Shown: positions 1 to 8,456 of the stretch, piece by piece
Position numbering within the stretch: the first letter of the stretch is position 1
Layout of the letters: every line of letters starts with the position of its first letter
Origin: Actinomycetota bacterium
GTDB taxonomy: Bacteria > Actinomycetota > Acidimicrobiia > Acidimicrobiales > Ilumatobacteraceae
Direction of reading: 5' to 3'
Length of the DNA stretch: 64,000 nt
Assembly: GCA_009702045.1 (NCBI GenBank)
Contig: WLIV01000004.1
Location: forward strand, 124,001-188,000
The notes under the pieces: model-generated
What the model was told of the DNA's origin: nothing
Databases searched by the model: none
What the model saw: the letters and a program-made list of their open reading frames with translations, nothing else
Program-made: the position numbers and the translations under genes

Positions 1-1599
1 CGGCCCGGTCAGGTCACTGTTCCCGAGGCTGCGGCCATCGCACAGGACAACCCGACTCACATCCGCGCGGACCTCGCTGAGGCGTTGGCGCGCCACGAGG
101 TGGGTCTCGACCAGTCGCGTCCGGAGGCAGTCGCCAAGCGCCGTTCCACCGGTCGACGTACCGCTCGCGAGAACGTGAACGACTTGCTCGACGAGGGCTC
201 GTTCGTGGAATACGGTCCGGTCGTCATCGCTCCACAGCGGCGGCGACGTTCGCTCGACGACCTCATCGCCCGCACTCCGGCCGACGGCATGGTGGGTGGT
301 CTGGGCAAGGTGGGCGGACATCCGGTCGTAGCGATGAGCTACGACTACACCGTGCTCGCCGGTACCCAGGGTGGCCAGAACCATCGGAAGAAGGATCGAC
401 TGTTCGAACTTGCCGAGCAGTTGCGCCTGCCGGTGGTGTTCTTCACCGAAGGCGGGGGAGGGCGACCCGGCGACACCGACACGATGGGGGTGACCGGCCT
501 CGATTGTTCGGCATTCATGTACTTCGCGCAGCTCTCGGGCCTCGTACCGTTGGTGGGCATCAACGCCGGCTACTGCTTCGCAGGAAACGCCGCACTCCTG
601 GGCTGCTGCGATGTGGTGATCGCCACCGCCGACAGCAACATCGGCATGGGCGGGCCAGCGATGATCGAGGGCGGTGGCCTGGGTGTGTTTGATCCCACTG
701 AGATCGGGCCGATGTCGGTGCAGACCGTGAACGGTGTGGTCGACATCGCTGTCGCCGATGAAGCTGAGGCCGTAGTTGCCGCCAAGCAGTACCTTGGCTT
801 TTTCACCGATCGCGCGCAGCCGCAGTGGGAATGTGCCGATCAGCGCGAGCTTCGCCACGTGATTCCCGAAGACCGCAAACGGGCGTACGACGTGCACGCC
901 GTGATCCAACGGCTGTTCGACAGCGGCAGCGTGCTCGAACTTCGCCGCGACTTCGGACTCGGTATGGTCACTGCGCTCGCCCGTGTGGAAGGTCGGCCCG
1001 TTGGTGTGGTCGCGAACAACCCCGGTCACCTCGCCGGTGCCATCGACAGTGACGGTGCCGACAAGGCCGCACGCTTCCTGCAGCTCTGCGACGCATTCGA
1101 CATCCCGATCGTCACCCTCGTCGACACACCCGGGATGATGGTCGGCCCGGAGGTGGAGAAGACGGCCCTCGTGCGTCATTGCACGCGCTTGTTCGTCACC
1201 GGTGCCAATGTCAGCGTGCCGATCGTCAGCATTGTGCTGCGCAAGAGCTACGGCCTGGGGGCTCAGGCGATGATGGGCGGGAGCACGAAGGCCCCACAGG
1301 CGTGTGTTGCGTGGCCGACGGGCGAGTTCGGCGGGATGGGGCTGGAAGGTGCCGTGCGGCTTGGCTACCGCAACGAGTTGGAGGCCATCGCCGACCCTCA
1401 CGAACGCGAGACCACGTTCCAACAGATGGTCGACAAGATGTATCAGGTGGGCAAGGCGGTCAACATCGCCAGCCATTACGAGATCGACGATGTCATCGAC
1501 CCAGTCGACTCACGTCGCTGGATCTCGGCAATTCTGCAGGCGGTCCCTGCACCTCCTGCCCGCACCGGAAAGAAACGGGCCAACATCGACACCTGGTAG
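1..1599 (+). CDS. Acyl-CoA carboxylase carboxyltransferase (5' end outside window)
   Basis: Carboxyltransferase of a biotin-dependent acyl-CoA carboxylase; it moves the carboxyl group from carboxybiotin to an acyl-CoA (acetyl- or propionyl-CoA type). Both halves of the crotonase-like fold are visible: an N-half with GGGGGRPGDTD, GINAGYCFAGNAALLG and NIGMGGPAMIEGGG, and a C-half with DTPGMMVGPEVEK, SYGLGAQAMMGG and WPTGEFGGMGLEGAV. The frame is open from base 1, about 28 codons before the first possible internal start (TTG at 85), so the true start lies upstream. The sequence type resembles the carboxyltransferase half of single-chain biotin carboxylase-BCCP-carboxyltransferase proteins, so a fusion is possible (inference). 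The acyl substrate cannot be read from the sequence. Confidence 0.88.
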   Translation, partial: RPGQVTVPEAAAIAQDNPTHIRADLAEALARHEVGLDQSRPEAVAKRRSTGRRTARENVNDLLDEGSFVEYGPVVIAPQRRRRSLDDLIARTPADGMVGGLGKVGGHPVVAMSYDYTVLAGTQGGQNHRKKDRLFELAEQLRLPVVFFTEGGGGRPGDTDTMGVTGLDCSAFMYFAQLSGLVPLVGINAGYCFAGNAALLGCCDVVIATADSNIGMGGPAMIEGGGLGVFDPTEIGPMSVQTVNGVVDIAVADEAEAVVAAKQYLGFFTDRAQPQWECADQRELRHVIPEDRKRAYDVHAVIQRLFDSGSVLELRRDFGLGMVTALARVEGRPVGVVANNPGHLAGAIDSDGADKAARFLQLCDAFDIPIVTLVDTPGMMVGPEVEKTALVRHCTRLFVTGANVSVPIVSIVLRKSYGLGAQAMMGGSTKAPQACVAWPTGEFGGMGLEGAVRLGYRNELEAIADPHERETTFQQMVDKMYQVGKAVNIASHYEIDDVIDPVDSRRWISAILQAVPAPPARTGKKRANIDTW

Positions 1600-1608
1600 A
1601 ACCACATC

Positions 1609-2712
1609 ATGCGCATTGATGAAGTCGAGCTGCGGCTCGTCGAGCTCCCGTATCGAATGCCTTTCAAGACGTCGTTCTCCTCGGAGGAGGGCAAGGTGGC
1701 GATCATCGTCACCGTGCGCTCTGAGGGGATGGAGGGGTACGGCGAGGGCACTATGGACCCGTTCCCGTTCTACCGCGAGGAATGCACGGTGGGCGCCTGG
1801 CATCTGTTGCAGCACGCCTTCGCCCCTGATCTGCTGCAGCACGGGTGCGAGCACCCTTCGGAGCTCAGCGCCCGCTGGGCACGCTGGCGTGGCAACCCGA
1901 TGGCGAAGACCGCGCTCGAAGCCGCCGTGTGGGACTGTTACGCACGTCAACGGGGTGTGCCACTGCGCTCACTGTTGGGTGGAGAGCGCACCGAAATCCC
2001 TGTGGGCGCCAGCCTCGGCATGAGCTCGATTCCCGAGACCGTGGAGAACGTGGCGCGCCATGTCGAGCAGGGCTACAAGCGAGTGAAGCTGAAGATCGAG
2101 CCCGGTTGGGACATCGATCTGCTGGCGGCTGTGCGCGGTCGGTTCCCCGACATCGAGTTGACGGTGGATGCCAACTCCGCCTACACGCTCGGCCAGATCG
2201 ACACGCTGCGAGCGATCGACGAATTCGGTCTGCACTACATCGAACAGCCGCTGCACTGGGACGACATGGTCGAGCATGCGCAGCTGGCAACGATGATCCG
2301 CACCGAGCTGTGCCTCGACGAGACACTCACGTCACCCACCCGCGTGCGGGATGCACTCGACATGAAGGCCTGCTCCGTGGTCAACGTCAAGGTTGCTCGC
2401 GTCGGTGGTGTGCAGTCCGTTCGAGAGATCCACGAGATGTGCGTCGCCCGCAACGTCCCGATGTGGTGCGGCGGCATGTTGGAGACGGGCGTCGGTCGTT
2501 CCCTCAACATCCACCTGGCCACTATGCCCGGCTTTGTGTTCCCCGGCGACACGGCGTCGGCCAGCCGCACGTATGTGCGCGACATCGTCGAGCAGCACCT
2601 CGAGGCCACCAATGGCATCATGCCCGTTCCGGAAGGTGCCGGAACCGGCGTCACGCTCGATCGCCCATTCCTGGACGAGGTCACTTCCATGACAGAGGTC
2701 GTGCGCGCGTGA
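1609..2712 (+). CDS. MenC / N-acylamino-acid racemase-like enolase-superfamily enzyme
   Basis: 367-residue member of the muconate-lactonizing subgroup of the enolase superfamily, closest in pattern to o-succinylbenzoate synthase / N-acylamino-acid racemase (MenC type 2). The catalytic KxK (VKLKIEPG), the three metal ligands (Asp in VDANSAY, Glu in YIEQPL, Asp in CLDET) and the second lysine in VVNVKVARVGG are all present. It starts 9 nt after the carboxyltransferase stop and its own stop overlaps the next GNAT gene by GTGA, so the genes are probably co-transcribed. No other men gene is in the window, so racemase activity on N-acylated amino acids is as likely as menaquinone synthesis. Confidence 0.82.
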   Translation: MRIDEVELRLVELPYRMPFKTSFSSEEGKVAIIVTVRSEGMEGYGEGTMDPFPFYREECTVGAWHLLQHAFAPDLLQHGCEHPSELSARWARWRGNPMAKTALEAAVWDCYARQRGVPLRSLLGGERTEIPVGASLGMSSIPETVENVARHVEQGYKRVKLKIEPGWDIDLLAAVRGRFPDIELTVDANSAYTLGQIDTLRAIDEFGLHYIEQPLHWDDMVEHAQLATMIRTELCLDETLTSPTRVRDALDMKACSVVNVKVARVGGVQSVREIHEMCVARNVPMWCGGMLETGVGRSLNIHLATMPGFVFPGDTASASRTYVRDIVEQHLEATNGIMPVPEGAGTGVTLDRPFLDEVTSMTEVVRA

Positions 2713-3383
2713 CCATCGAGTTTCGCGTGTTGCGCACCGCCGACGAGGTGGCGGAACTGCCGGTGTTCGAAGACCGCATCTGGGGCGGCGAGGACGAGCG
2801 CGTCTCGGTCAACATGATGGTTGCGTGCATCGACGAGGGTGGCATGGCGCTCGGCGCATACGACGCGGACCGACTGGTCGGCTCAGCGTTCGGGTTCCGC
2901 ACGTCCGACAGCCGCGTACTGCACTCGCACTACATCGCTGTCGACCCCGAGTACCGCCGCTCCGGGCTTGGTGAGCAGTTGAAGCATCGCCAGGCTGAAT
3001 GGTGCAGTGACAACGGTGTCACCGCCATGCGCTGGACGTTCGATCCGTTACAGCTCACCAACGCGCACCTCAACCTCAACAAACTCGGTGCGCTGGGCGT
3101 GTCGTACCGCGTCAACCACTATGGGTCGCTCGGTGGCATCAACGGTTCGCTACCCTCCGATCGGCTCACGGTGCAGTGGGAACTCGAACGTCCTCGTCCC
3201 CTGTTTGGTGAGCACTACGTGCTCACTGTGCCGTCGGTGTCGCCAGAGCAGATCGCTGCCGCTGCGCCGGAGGCCCTGCGGGCCCGGCTCGCGATCCGCG
3301 ATGCAATGGGCCCGCACTTGAGCGATGGTTGGAAGGTCACCGGCGTCGACCGCCACGAACGCACTTACACGCTGTCGCGCTGA
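2709..3383 (+). CDS. GNAT-family N-acetyltransferase (COG3375-like)
   Basis: 224-residue acetyltransferase-like protein. The acetyl-CoA binding core is visible as HSHYIAVDPEYRRSGLGEQL (Q/RxxGxG/A type loop), followed by MRWTFDPLQLTNAHLNLNKLG, a signature of the COG3375 branch of predicted GNAT proteins. The GTG start overlaps the stop of the upstream enolase-superfamily gene, which indicates translational coupling. Family members often sit beside MenC/NAAAR-like genes, so it may act on the same N-acyl amino acid pathway (inference). Acceptor substrate unknown. Confidence 0.75.
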   Translation: MTIEFRVLRTADEVAELPVFEDRIWGGEDERVSVNMMVACIDEGGMALGAYDADRLVGSAFGFRTSDSRVLHSHYIAVDPEYRRSGLGEQLKHRQAEWCSDNGVTAMRWTFDPLQLTNAHLNLNKLGALGVSYRVNHYGSLGGINGSLPSDRLTVQWELERPRPLFGEHYVLTVPSVSPEQIAAAAPEALRARLAIRDAMGPHLSDGWKVTGVDRHERTYTLSR

Positions 3384-3388
3384 CCAGC

Positions 3389-4135
3389 GTGGCAGACTCG
3401 CTGGTCGTGACTACCGGCCAGCTGATCGTCGTCGGACTGGCGGTCGCTGTGGCGGCGTTCGTGCAGGTGATCGCCGGTTTTGGCTTCGGTTTGCTGGCGA
3501 TGCCGATCATGACCCTCGCGATCCCGGTGGAGAAAGCGGTCGTGGTCAGCACGTTGTTGAGCGCCATCACCACCAGCTGGCAGTCGTGGTTCATGCGCAA
3601 GGATGCGGACCCGGCGCTGGTGAAACGATTGACGATCAGCGCCTATCTGGGCATGCCACTTGGGATCGCGGTCCTGGAGTTGGCGGCCGACGGCACATTG
3701 AAGATCGCTCTCGGGGTGGCCGTGCTGGTGGCGACGCTCATGTTGGCAGCGCGGCTCGACCTTCGTCACGCAGGGCCGGGGGTGGACATGGCTGCCGGTT
3801 TCATCTCCGGGGTGCTGAGCACATCGCTGTCCACCAACGGCCCGCCGCTGGTATTCGACCTGCAGGCTCGACACCTGGAAGCGGCTCGTTTCCGGGCGAC
3901 GATCTCCGCCGTGTTCGCACTCTGCAACGTCGGGGCGATTGCACTCTTCGCGTTCCGAGGAAAATTGACCCAGGGCGGTCTGCACGCCGCATTGGTGGCG
4001 CTGCCAGCGTGGGCGCTCGGACAATTGGTCGGGTGGCCGATCCGCAAGCACATGCACGGTCAGCGTTTCCGCGTACTCGTGTTGGCGCTACTTGGGTTGG
4101 CAGGAGCTACGTCGATCGTGTTCGCGGTGGTCTAG
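3389..4135 (+). CDS. TauE/SafE family membrane permease
   Basis: 248-residue integral membrane protein of the TauE/SafE (DUF81) family, which exports sulfite, sulfoacetate or other small organic anions. The first helices carry the family pattern (IVVGLAVAVAAFVQVIAGFG, then LLAMPIMTLAIP) and STNGPPLVFDL starts the second half; roughly eight hydrophobic segments can be counted. The start is uncertain: GTG at 3389 is used here, and an in-frame GTG at 3407 would give a product six residues shorter beginning just before helix 1. It follows the GNAT gene by 5 nt, so it probably ends the same operon; its cargo may be a product of that pathway (inference). Confidence 0.78.
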   Translation: MADSLVVTTGQLIVVGLAVAVAAFVQVIAGFGFGLLAMPIMTLAIPVEKAVVVSTLLSAITTSWQSWFMRKDADPALVKRLTISAYLGMPLGIAVLELAADGTLKIALGVAVLVATLMLAARLDLRHAGPGVDMAAGFISGVLSTSLSTNGPPLVFDLQARHLEAARFRATISAVFALCNVGAIALFAFRGKLTQGGLHAALVALPAWALGQLVGWPIRKHMHGQRFRVLVLALLGLAGATSIVFAVV

Positions 4136-4140
4136 CCAGT

Positions 4141-4860
4141 TCACGAACCGAACATCATCAGCCATTGTTCCTTGGTCCGCGGACGGAAGACATAGTTGCT
4201 CTCGCGGATCTCGTCGATGGTGGCACTGGCCGGCGCCGAGTAGCGGTGACCGGGAAACACCACCGTGCCGTCGGGCATCGCCGCCAGCATCTGCAGGCTG
4301 TCGAACATCGCCTCCGGGTCGCTGCCCGGGAAATCGGTGCGACCGCAGCCGTCGAGAAAGAGCGTGTCGCCGCTCACCAAGCGACCGTCGACATGGAAGC
4401 ACTGGCTCCCCGGTGTGTGGCCTGGCGTATGCACGAGCGTGATCGAGATGTCGCCAACCTGCACTACGTCGCCGCCCTGGTGCTGCACCAGATCGCCCTC
4501 GGAGAGTCCGCTGGTCTTCAGTACCCACGGTGTCTCGTCGCGCTGCACGTGCACGGGGCAACTGCACCGCTCCAGCAGCGTCGCCACACCTTCCACCGGG
4601 TGGCCCATCATGTTCCCGCCGATGTGGTCGGCGTGGAAGTGGGTGGCGAGCACCCCGGTCACCTTCATACCGTCGGCCTCCACGAGGTCGAGGAGCTCGT
4701 TGACGGCGTAGGCAGGATCGATCAGCACGCACTCGTTCGTCGCCCTGTCGCCGATGGCGTAGGTGAAGTTGACCATCTGTTGCGCAATCGCATTTTGCGT
4801 CGCGAAGTCTCGCCCCGAAAGCAGTTGGCGAAAGTAGAAGCGGTCGGAAGACATGGCCAT
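4141..4860 (-). CDS. MBL-fold metallo-hydrolase (glyoxalase II / ETHE1-like)
   Basis: 239-residue metallo-beta-lactamase-fold hydrolase. The metal ligands are in THFHADHIGG, HTPGHTPGS, SGDTLFLDGCGRTDF and FPGHRYS, the order seen in glyoxalase II, persulfide dioxygenase and related thioester hydrolases. There is no rhodanese domain. The ATG at 4860 is chosen because TACCGT lies 6 nt upstream on this strand (leaderless spacing); an ATG two codons later (4854) is possible. It is divergent from the ProA-like gene with only 20 nt between start codons. Substrate unknown; a glutathione role is unlikely in an actinobacterium, where mycothiol or persulfides would be more likely (inference). Confidence 0.82.
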   Translation of the reverse strand: MAMSSDRFYFRQLLSGRDFATQNAIAQQMVNFTYAIGDRATNECVLIDPAYAVNELLDLVEADGMKVTGVLATHFHADHIGGNMMGHPVEGVATLLERCSCPVHVQRDETPWVLKTSGLSEGDLVQHQGGDVVQVGDISITLVHTPGHTPGSQCFHVDGRLVSGDTLFLDGCGRTDFPGSDPEAMFDSLQMLAAMPDGTVVFPGHRYSAPASATIDEIRESNYVFRPRTKEQWLMMFGS

Positions 4861-4865
4861 CACGC

Positions 4866-4872
4866 TACGGTA
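4866..4872. promoter_or_regulatory. Overlapping bidirectional -10 elements
   Basis: The heptamer TACGGTA reads as TACGGT on the plus strand, 9 nt before the ATG at 4881, and as TACCGT on the minus strand, 6 nt before the ATG at 4860. Both fit TAnnnT leaderless promoters, so two divergent genes may share one almost symmetric -10 box. Confidence 0.5.
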
Positions 4873-4880
4873 CTGACCTG

Positions 4881-6290
4881 ATGAGCGAACAGTTGCAGTC
4901 ACTCACCGCTGGCGAGCGGATCGTGTTCGGTGGCGACAGGTTCGCCACAGTGTCGTCCCAGCTGGCGGCCAAGTTCGTTGCCGGCGATCGGCTGGTTGTG
5001 GTGCACGAGACCGGCGATCTGCTCCATTTACCCGCTGCCGAGCATGCCGTCGCGGCCGCTGCCGTGGCTCGCGCGTTCGAAGCCTTCGTTGCGCTCAGCA
5101 CCGTCACCGACGACCAGATCAGCGACTTCTTCGGCCGCTTCTCCGACCTGCTCGCCGACGATCTGGTCTTCGCTTCGATCGCCGCAGCCAACGCTGCAGA
5201 CGTGCAACAGGCCACCACCCGTGGCCGTGCAACCGGTCGGCTCGTGCTCGCTCCGAAGATGCGCGCCGACATGATCGAGGGGTTGCGTACCTGGCGCGAC
5301 ATTCCTACTCGTCGTAGCCAGCAGATGACGGAAGTACGTCACGACCGCTGGTCAGTGCAGCAATGGCGCGATCCGCTGGGTGTGGTGGGGTTCGTGTTCG
5401 AAGGACGCCCGAACGTGTTCGCCGACGCCACCGGGGTACTGCGCACCGGCAACACGGTTGTCTTCCGCATCGGCAGTGATGCACTGGGAACTGCTCGGGC
5501 CATCATGTCGGCCGCCGTGGAGCCGGCGTTGGCCGCTGCCGGGTTGCCCGTCGGTGCCGTGGCACTGGTCGACAGTGCCGCCCATGCGGCCGGTTGGGCA
5601 CTGTTCGCCGATACGCGTGTAGGTCTCGCCGTGGCGCGTGGTTCAGGTGCGGCGGTTGCCCAACTGGGTGCGGTCGCTCGTCAACATGGTGTTCCCGTCA
5701 GCCTGCACGGGACAGGCGGGGCGTGGCTCGTCGCTGGTGCCTCGGCCGACGCCGAGCGTTTCCGGTTGTCCGTGCTGCATTCGCTGGATCGCAAGGTGTG
5801 CAACACGGTGAACGTGGTGTGTATCCCTCGCGACCGCGCCCACGACCTGGTGCCGGTGTTGCGTTCGGCTGCCGGCGAGGCCGCTGCCGGCAGGGGAGTA
5901 CAGCCGATCATCCACGAGTTGGCGATCGACGACACGCAGTTGGGCCACGAGTTCGAGTGGGACACGGTGCCTGAGTTGGCGTTGCTGATCGTCGACAACG
6001 TGGCCCAGGCAGTGCAGCAGTGCAATACGTTCAGCCCGCACTTCGTGGCCTCGCTGATCAGCGCCGATCCTGCGGAACACGAGTGGTTCTATCGCTCGAT
6101 CGATGCCCCGTTCGTGGGCGACGGTTTCACCCGTTGGGTGGACGGTCAGTTCGCGCTGCTGCAGCCGGAACTCGGACTCTCGAACTGGCAAGCCGGTCGA
6201 CTATTCGGTCGCGGTGGTGTGCTGTCGGGCGATTCCGTCTACACCGTGCGGTTGCGGGCGTCGATCAGCGACCCCGAACTGCATCGTTGA
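4881..6290 (+). CDS. Glutamate-5-semialdehyde dehydrogenase (ProA)-like aldehyde dehydrogenase
   Basis: 469-residue member of the aldehyde dehydrogenase superfamily, closest in pattern to gamma-glutamyl phosphate reductase. ProA-like features are PLGVVGFVFEGRPNVFADA (residues about 168-186), an LHGTGG segment, and RKVCNTVNV with the presumed catalytic Cys at about residue 307. The N-terminal 80 residues and the C-terminus are divergent and the protein is longer than typical ProA (about 415-430), so it may be a paralogue acting on another acyl phosphate or semialdehyde. No proB is in the window. Leaderless-type start with TACGGT 9 nt upstream; its stop directly abuts the stop of the convergent CAP gene. 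Confidence 0.65.
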   Translation: MSEQLQSLTAGERIVFGGDRFATVSSQLAAKFVAGDRLVVVHETGDLLHLPAAEHAVAAAAVARAFEAFVALSTVTDDQISDFFGRFSDLLADDLVFASIAAANAADVQQATTRGRATGRLVLAPKMRADMIEGLRTWRDIPTRRSQQMTEVRHDRWSVQQWRDPLGVVGFVFEGRPNVFADATGVLRTGNTVVFRIGSDALGTARAIMSAAVEPALAAAGLPVGAVALVDSAAHAAGWALFADTRVGLAVARGSGAAVAQLGAVARQHGVPVSLHGTGGAWLVAGASADAERFRLSVLHSLDRKVCNTVNVVCIPRDRAHDLVPVLRSAAGEAAAGRGVQPIIHELAIDDTQLGHEFEWDTVPELALLIVDNVAQAVQQCNTFSPHFVASLISADPAEHEWFYRSIDAPFVGDGFTRWVDGQFALLQPELGLSNWQAGRLFGRGGVLSGDSVYTVRLRASISDPELHR

Positions 6291-8312
6291 TCAGTTCCAC
6301 CAACCGGTCACGTCGACAATGACGTGCAACTGGGTGGAGGACCGCAAGCAGATTTCCCCGGAGGTTCCAACTTTGACTTGCAACCCGCTGGCGATGATCG
6401 TGCCGGCGGGGAAGTTGACGCTCTCGGAGGCAGGTTCTGCTCCGCAACCCCAGATCTTCAAGGTGCCGTTGGCCACGGTGTTGGCGACGGTGAGGTTCAG
6501 CGACAGCGCCTTGACGCTCCCCGGGATCCCGCGGTGGCCAGCCAGTGAGACCGTCACTGTGGTGTTGGCCGGCAGGTACTGGCCGTCGGTTCCGGCGTTC
6601 ATGTCGGGGCGATACAGGTCGCGAGTGTCGATCACGCGAGTAGGGGTGGTGGGCACGATGGAGCCGGTTCCCGAGGTGGTGAAATACCCGAGCAGCGTCA
6701 CCTTCACGTCTTCGGCGGTCAACGTGTAGAGGCACATCTCGTCGATGGCGGACAGCGGGACGATGGCGAAGTTCGATCGCACTGAACCCACCACGGGGTT
6801 CACCGAGGAGACGAACGGCTTGCTCCCTGTGCAGGGGTAGGTGGTGATGAAGCCATCGGCCGCAGGATTGATGCCAGCGATGGCGATGGCCACTGCGGTT
6901 GCCCCGTCGGGGACGCCGTATCGATTGGCGAAGCTGATCGAGGCAGTCTCGTGTGCACCCAGCCGCCCGGAGGAGTTGAGTCCGCTGATGGTGTCGAACA
7001 CCGGCGTGGGCGTGGTCGCGGTGAAGCTGTCGCCGCGTGCGGTGCGGAAGTACCCGGAGATGTCGATGACCAGTTGGCCCGATCCCATCGAGTAGATGCA
7101 GATGTAGCCGCTGGGACTCACCGGGAAGACCCCGGCATTCGCAACGATCGCCCCTGTGGTGTAGTTCAGGGTCGATGCGACGGGGCGCGGGTCGGTGCAG
7201 TCGTACACCGTCAGGTAGCCGGCCTGGTTCGGTTTGACAAACGTGAAGTTGGCGCTGATCGCAGTGATGTCACTGGGGAGGCCCGCAATACCGGCGAGCT
7301 TGATCATCTTGATCGAGGTGCCAATGACGGGTGAGATGCGCAGGGTTTCGCGACTGTCGGCGAAGCGGAACGGGGCGATGTGGGTGTACGACGACGGCGC
7401 TCCCGAGGGTACGACCGTCGGCAGCGGCATGATTCCGGTGGAAGCCGTCGGGTCGACCGTGAACGACCAGGTCACGGTACGGGCCTGGGTGGTGACCGTG
7501 ACCGTGTACGTGCCAGGGGTCAGGGCGGCACGAGGGATCACGCTCACGGCGTTGTCGTGGTCGAGGATCGCCTGAGCGGTCCCTGTCGTGTTCGCCTTGG
7601 AGATCGAGCAGACCGGCACCGGCCCGTTCGGACCGGTCATGGTTGCTGAGGCGGCCGTGACGGTCTCGGGCATCATTGCAATGACCGGAAGACCGGCCGA
7701 ACCGGTCCAACCGCAGAAGTCCAACGGGTTTGGCGACTCGGTGATGAAGGCGCTGAGGTTCGTGGTCGTGCCGTCGCCGGGGAAGAGGATCGGGGTGGCC
7801 GGCCGCGGTGCACTGACCAGGCCGCTCAAGACGTTGAGGGTTGCTCCAGAGTGCCAACTCGTAGGCGTCGAGGCCAGATCGCACTTGCCGAAGCCCACAT
7901 TGTTGAGGTTGTAGCGCAGGATGCCGATCGCATGGAACGGCCCGGTCATCCACAGCTCGATGTGGCTGCGTGCGGTGGCGCCCAGAGCGCTGCTCACGGC
8001 GACATTGCCGCTGTTGCCGGCGATGTCGCCGTTGCTGGTGTAACCCGGCTTGGTCGGCAACTCGTCGTGCGAAATACCGTTGTACAGCATGTAGCACGAG
8101 TGGTTGTAGGCCCCAGGGTTGAGCGCGGCATTCTCCGTGACCGGTGCCAAGCCAGACATCGTGCGGTAGTAGTTCACCGTTTCCAGCCAACCGGCGCTGG
8201 GCGGGATGAACGGGGGAACCGGATCGGCGGCGCGGACAGGGGCAACCGGAACGCAGAGCAATACCGACAGCGCTGCTGCTGTGCTGGCTAGAAATCGTCG
8301 TGCGCGTGTCAT
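6291..8312 (-). CDS. Secreted CAP-domain protein with C-terminal beta-repeat modules
   Basis: 673-residue exported protein. A Sec signal peptide (RARRFLASTAAALSVLLC.., predicted cut after about residue 28, APVRA) is followed by a CAP/SCP-like domain (about 35-165; TVNYYRTMSGLAPV, HSCYMLYNGISHDE, HIELWMTGPFHAIGIL). After an Ig-like stretch (about 190-285) come three copies of a roughly 120-residue module, each starting with a D-[ST]-R or similar motif (FRFADSRE, PVFDTISG, RVIDTRDL) and ending in an I-D-[IV]-[ST]-G-Y/W type strand. That module is common in actinobacterial surface proteins. CAP domains bind lipids or cell-wall material; the function here is unknown. The leader contains a small hairpin. 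Confidence 0.8.
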   Translation of the reverse strand: MTRARRFLASTAAALSVLLCVPVAPVRAADPVPPFIPPSAGWLETVNYYRTMSGLAPVTENAALNPGAYNHSCYMLYNGISHDELPTKPGYTSNGDIAGNSGNVAVSSALGATARSHIELWMTGPFHAIGILRYNLNNVGFGKCDLASTPTSWHSGATLNVLSGLVSAPRPATPILFPGDGTTTNLSAFITESPNPLDFCGWTGSAGLPVIAMMPETVTAASATMTGPNGPVPVCSISKANTTGTAQAILDHDNAVSVIPRAALTPGTYTVTVTTQARTVTWSFTVDPTASTGIMPLPTVVPSGAPSSYTHIAPFRFADSRETLRISPVIGTSIKMIKLAGIAGLPSDITAISANFTFVKPNQAGYLTVYDCTDPRPVASTLNYTTGAIVANAGVFPVSPSGYICIYSMGSGQLVIDISGYFRTARGDSFTATTPTPVFDTISGLNSSGRLGAHETASISFANRYGVPDGATAVAIAIAGINPAADGFITTYPCTGSKPFVSSVNPVVGSVRSNFAIVPLSAIDEMCLYTLTAEDVKVTLLGYFTTSGTGSIVPTTPTRVIDTRDLYRPDMNAGTDGQYLPANTTVTVSLAGHRGIPGSVKALSLNLTVANTVANGTLKIWGCGAEPASESVNFPAGTIIASGLQVKVGTSGEICLRSSTQLHVIVDVTGWWN

Positions 8313-8327
8313 GGTCAGTCCAACTCG

Positions 8328-8345
8328 GGTGGAGTTCTCTCCACC
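8328..8345 (-). other. Small hairpin in the leader of the CAP gene
   Basis: GGTGGAG and CTCCACC form a perfect 7-bp stem with a TTCT loop on the plus strand, 16-33 nt upstream of the ATG at 8312 of the minus-strand gene. No TAnnnT lies at leaderless spacing before this gene, so a true leader carrying this hairpin is plausible. Confidence 0.35.
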
Positions 8346-8444
8346 ATTTCATCGGTTTGCATGGGCAGGTACTGGAGCAATTTGGAAAACTTTATGGAAC
8401 TCTTGATGAGACCCGCCTGCCAGATGCCGATGCTGGGGCCGAAG

Positions 8445-8450
8445 TAGGCT
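8445..8450 (+). promoter_or_regulatory. Leaderless-type -10 (TAGGCT) for M1 peptidase gene
   Basis: TAGGCT lies 6 nt before the GTG at 8457; it supports that GTG as both transcription and translation start. Confidence 0.5.
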
Positions 8451-8456
8451 GCTCAG

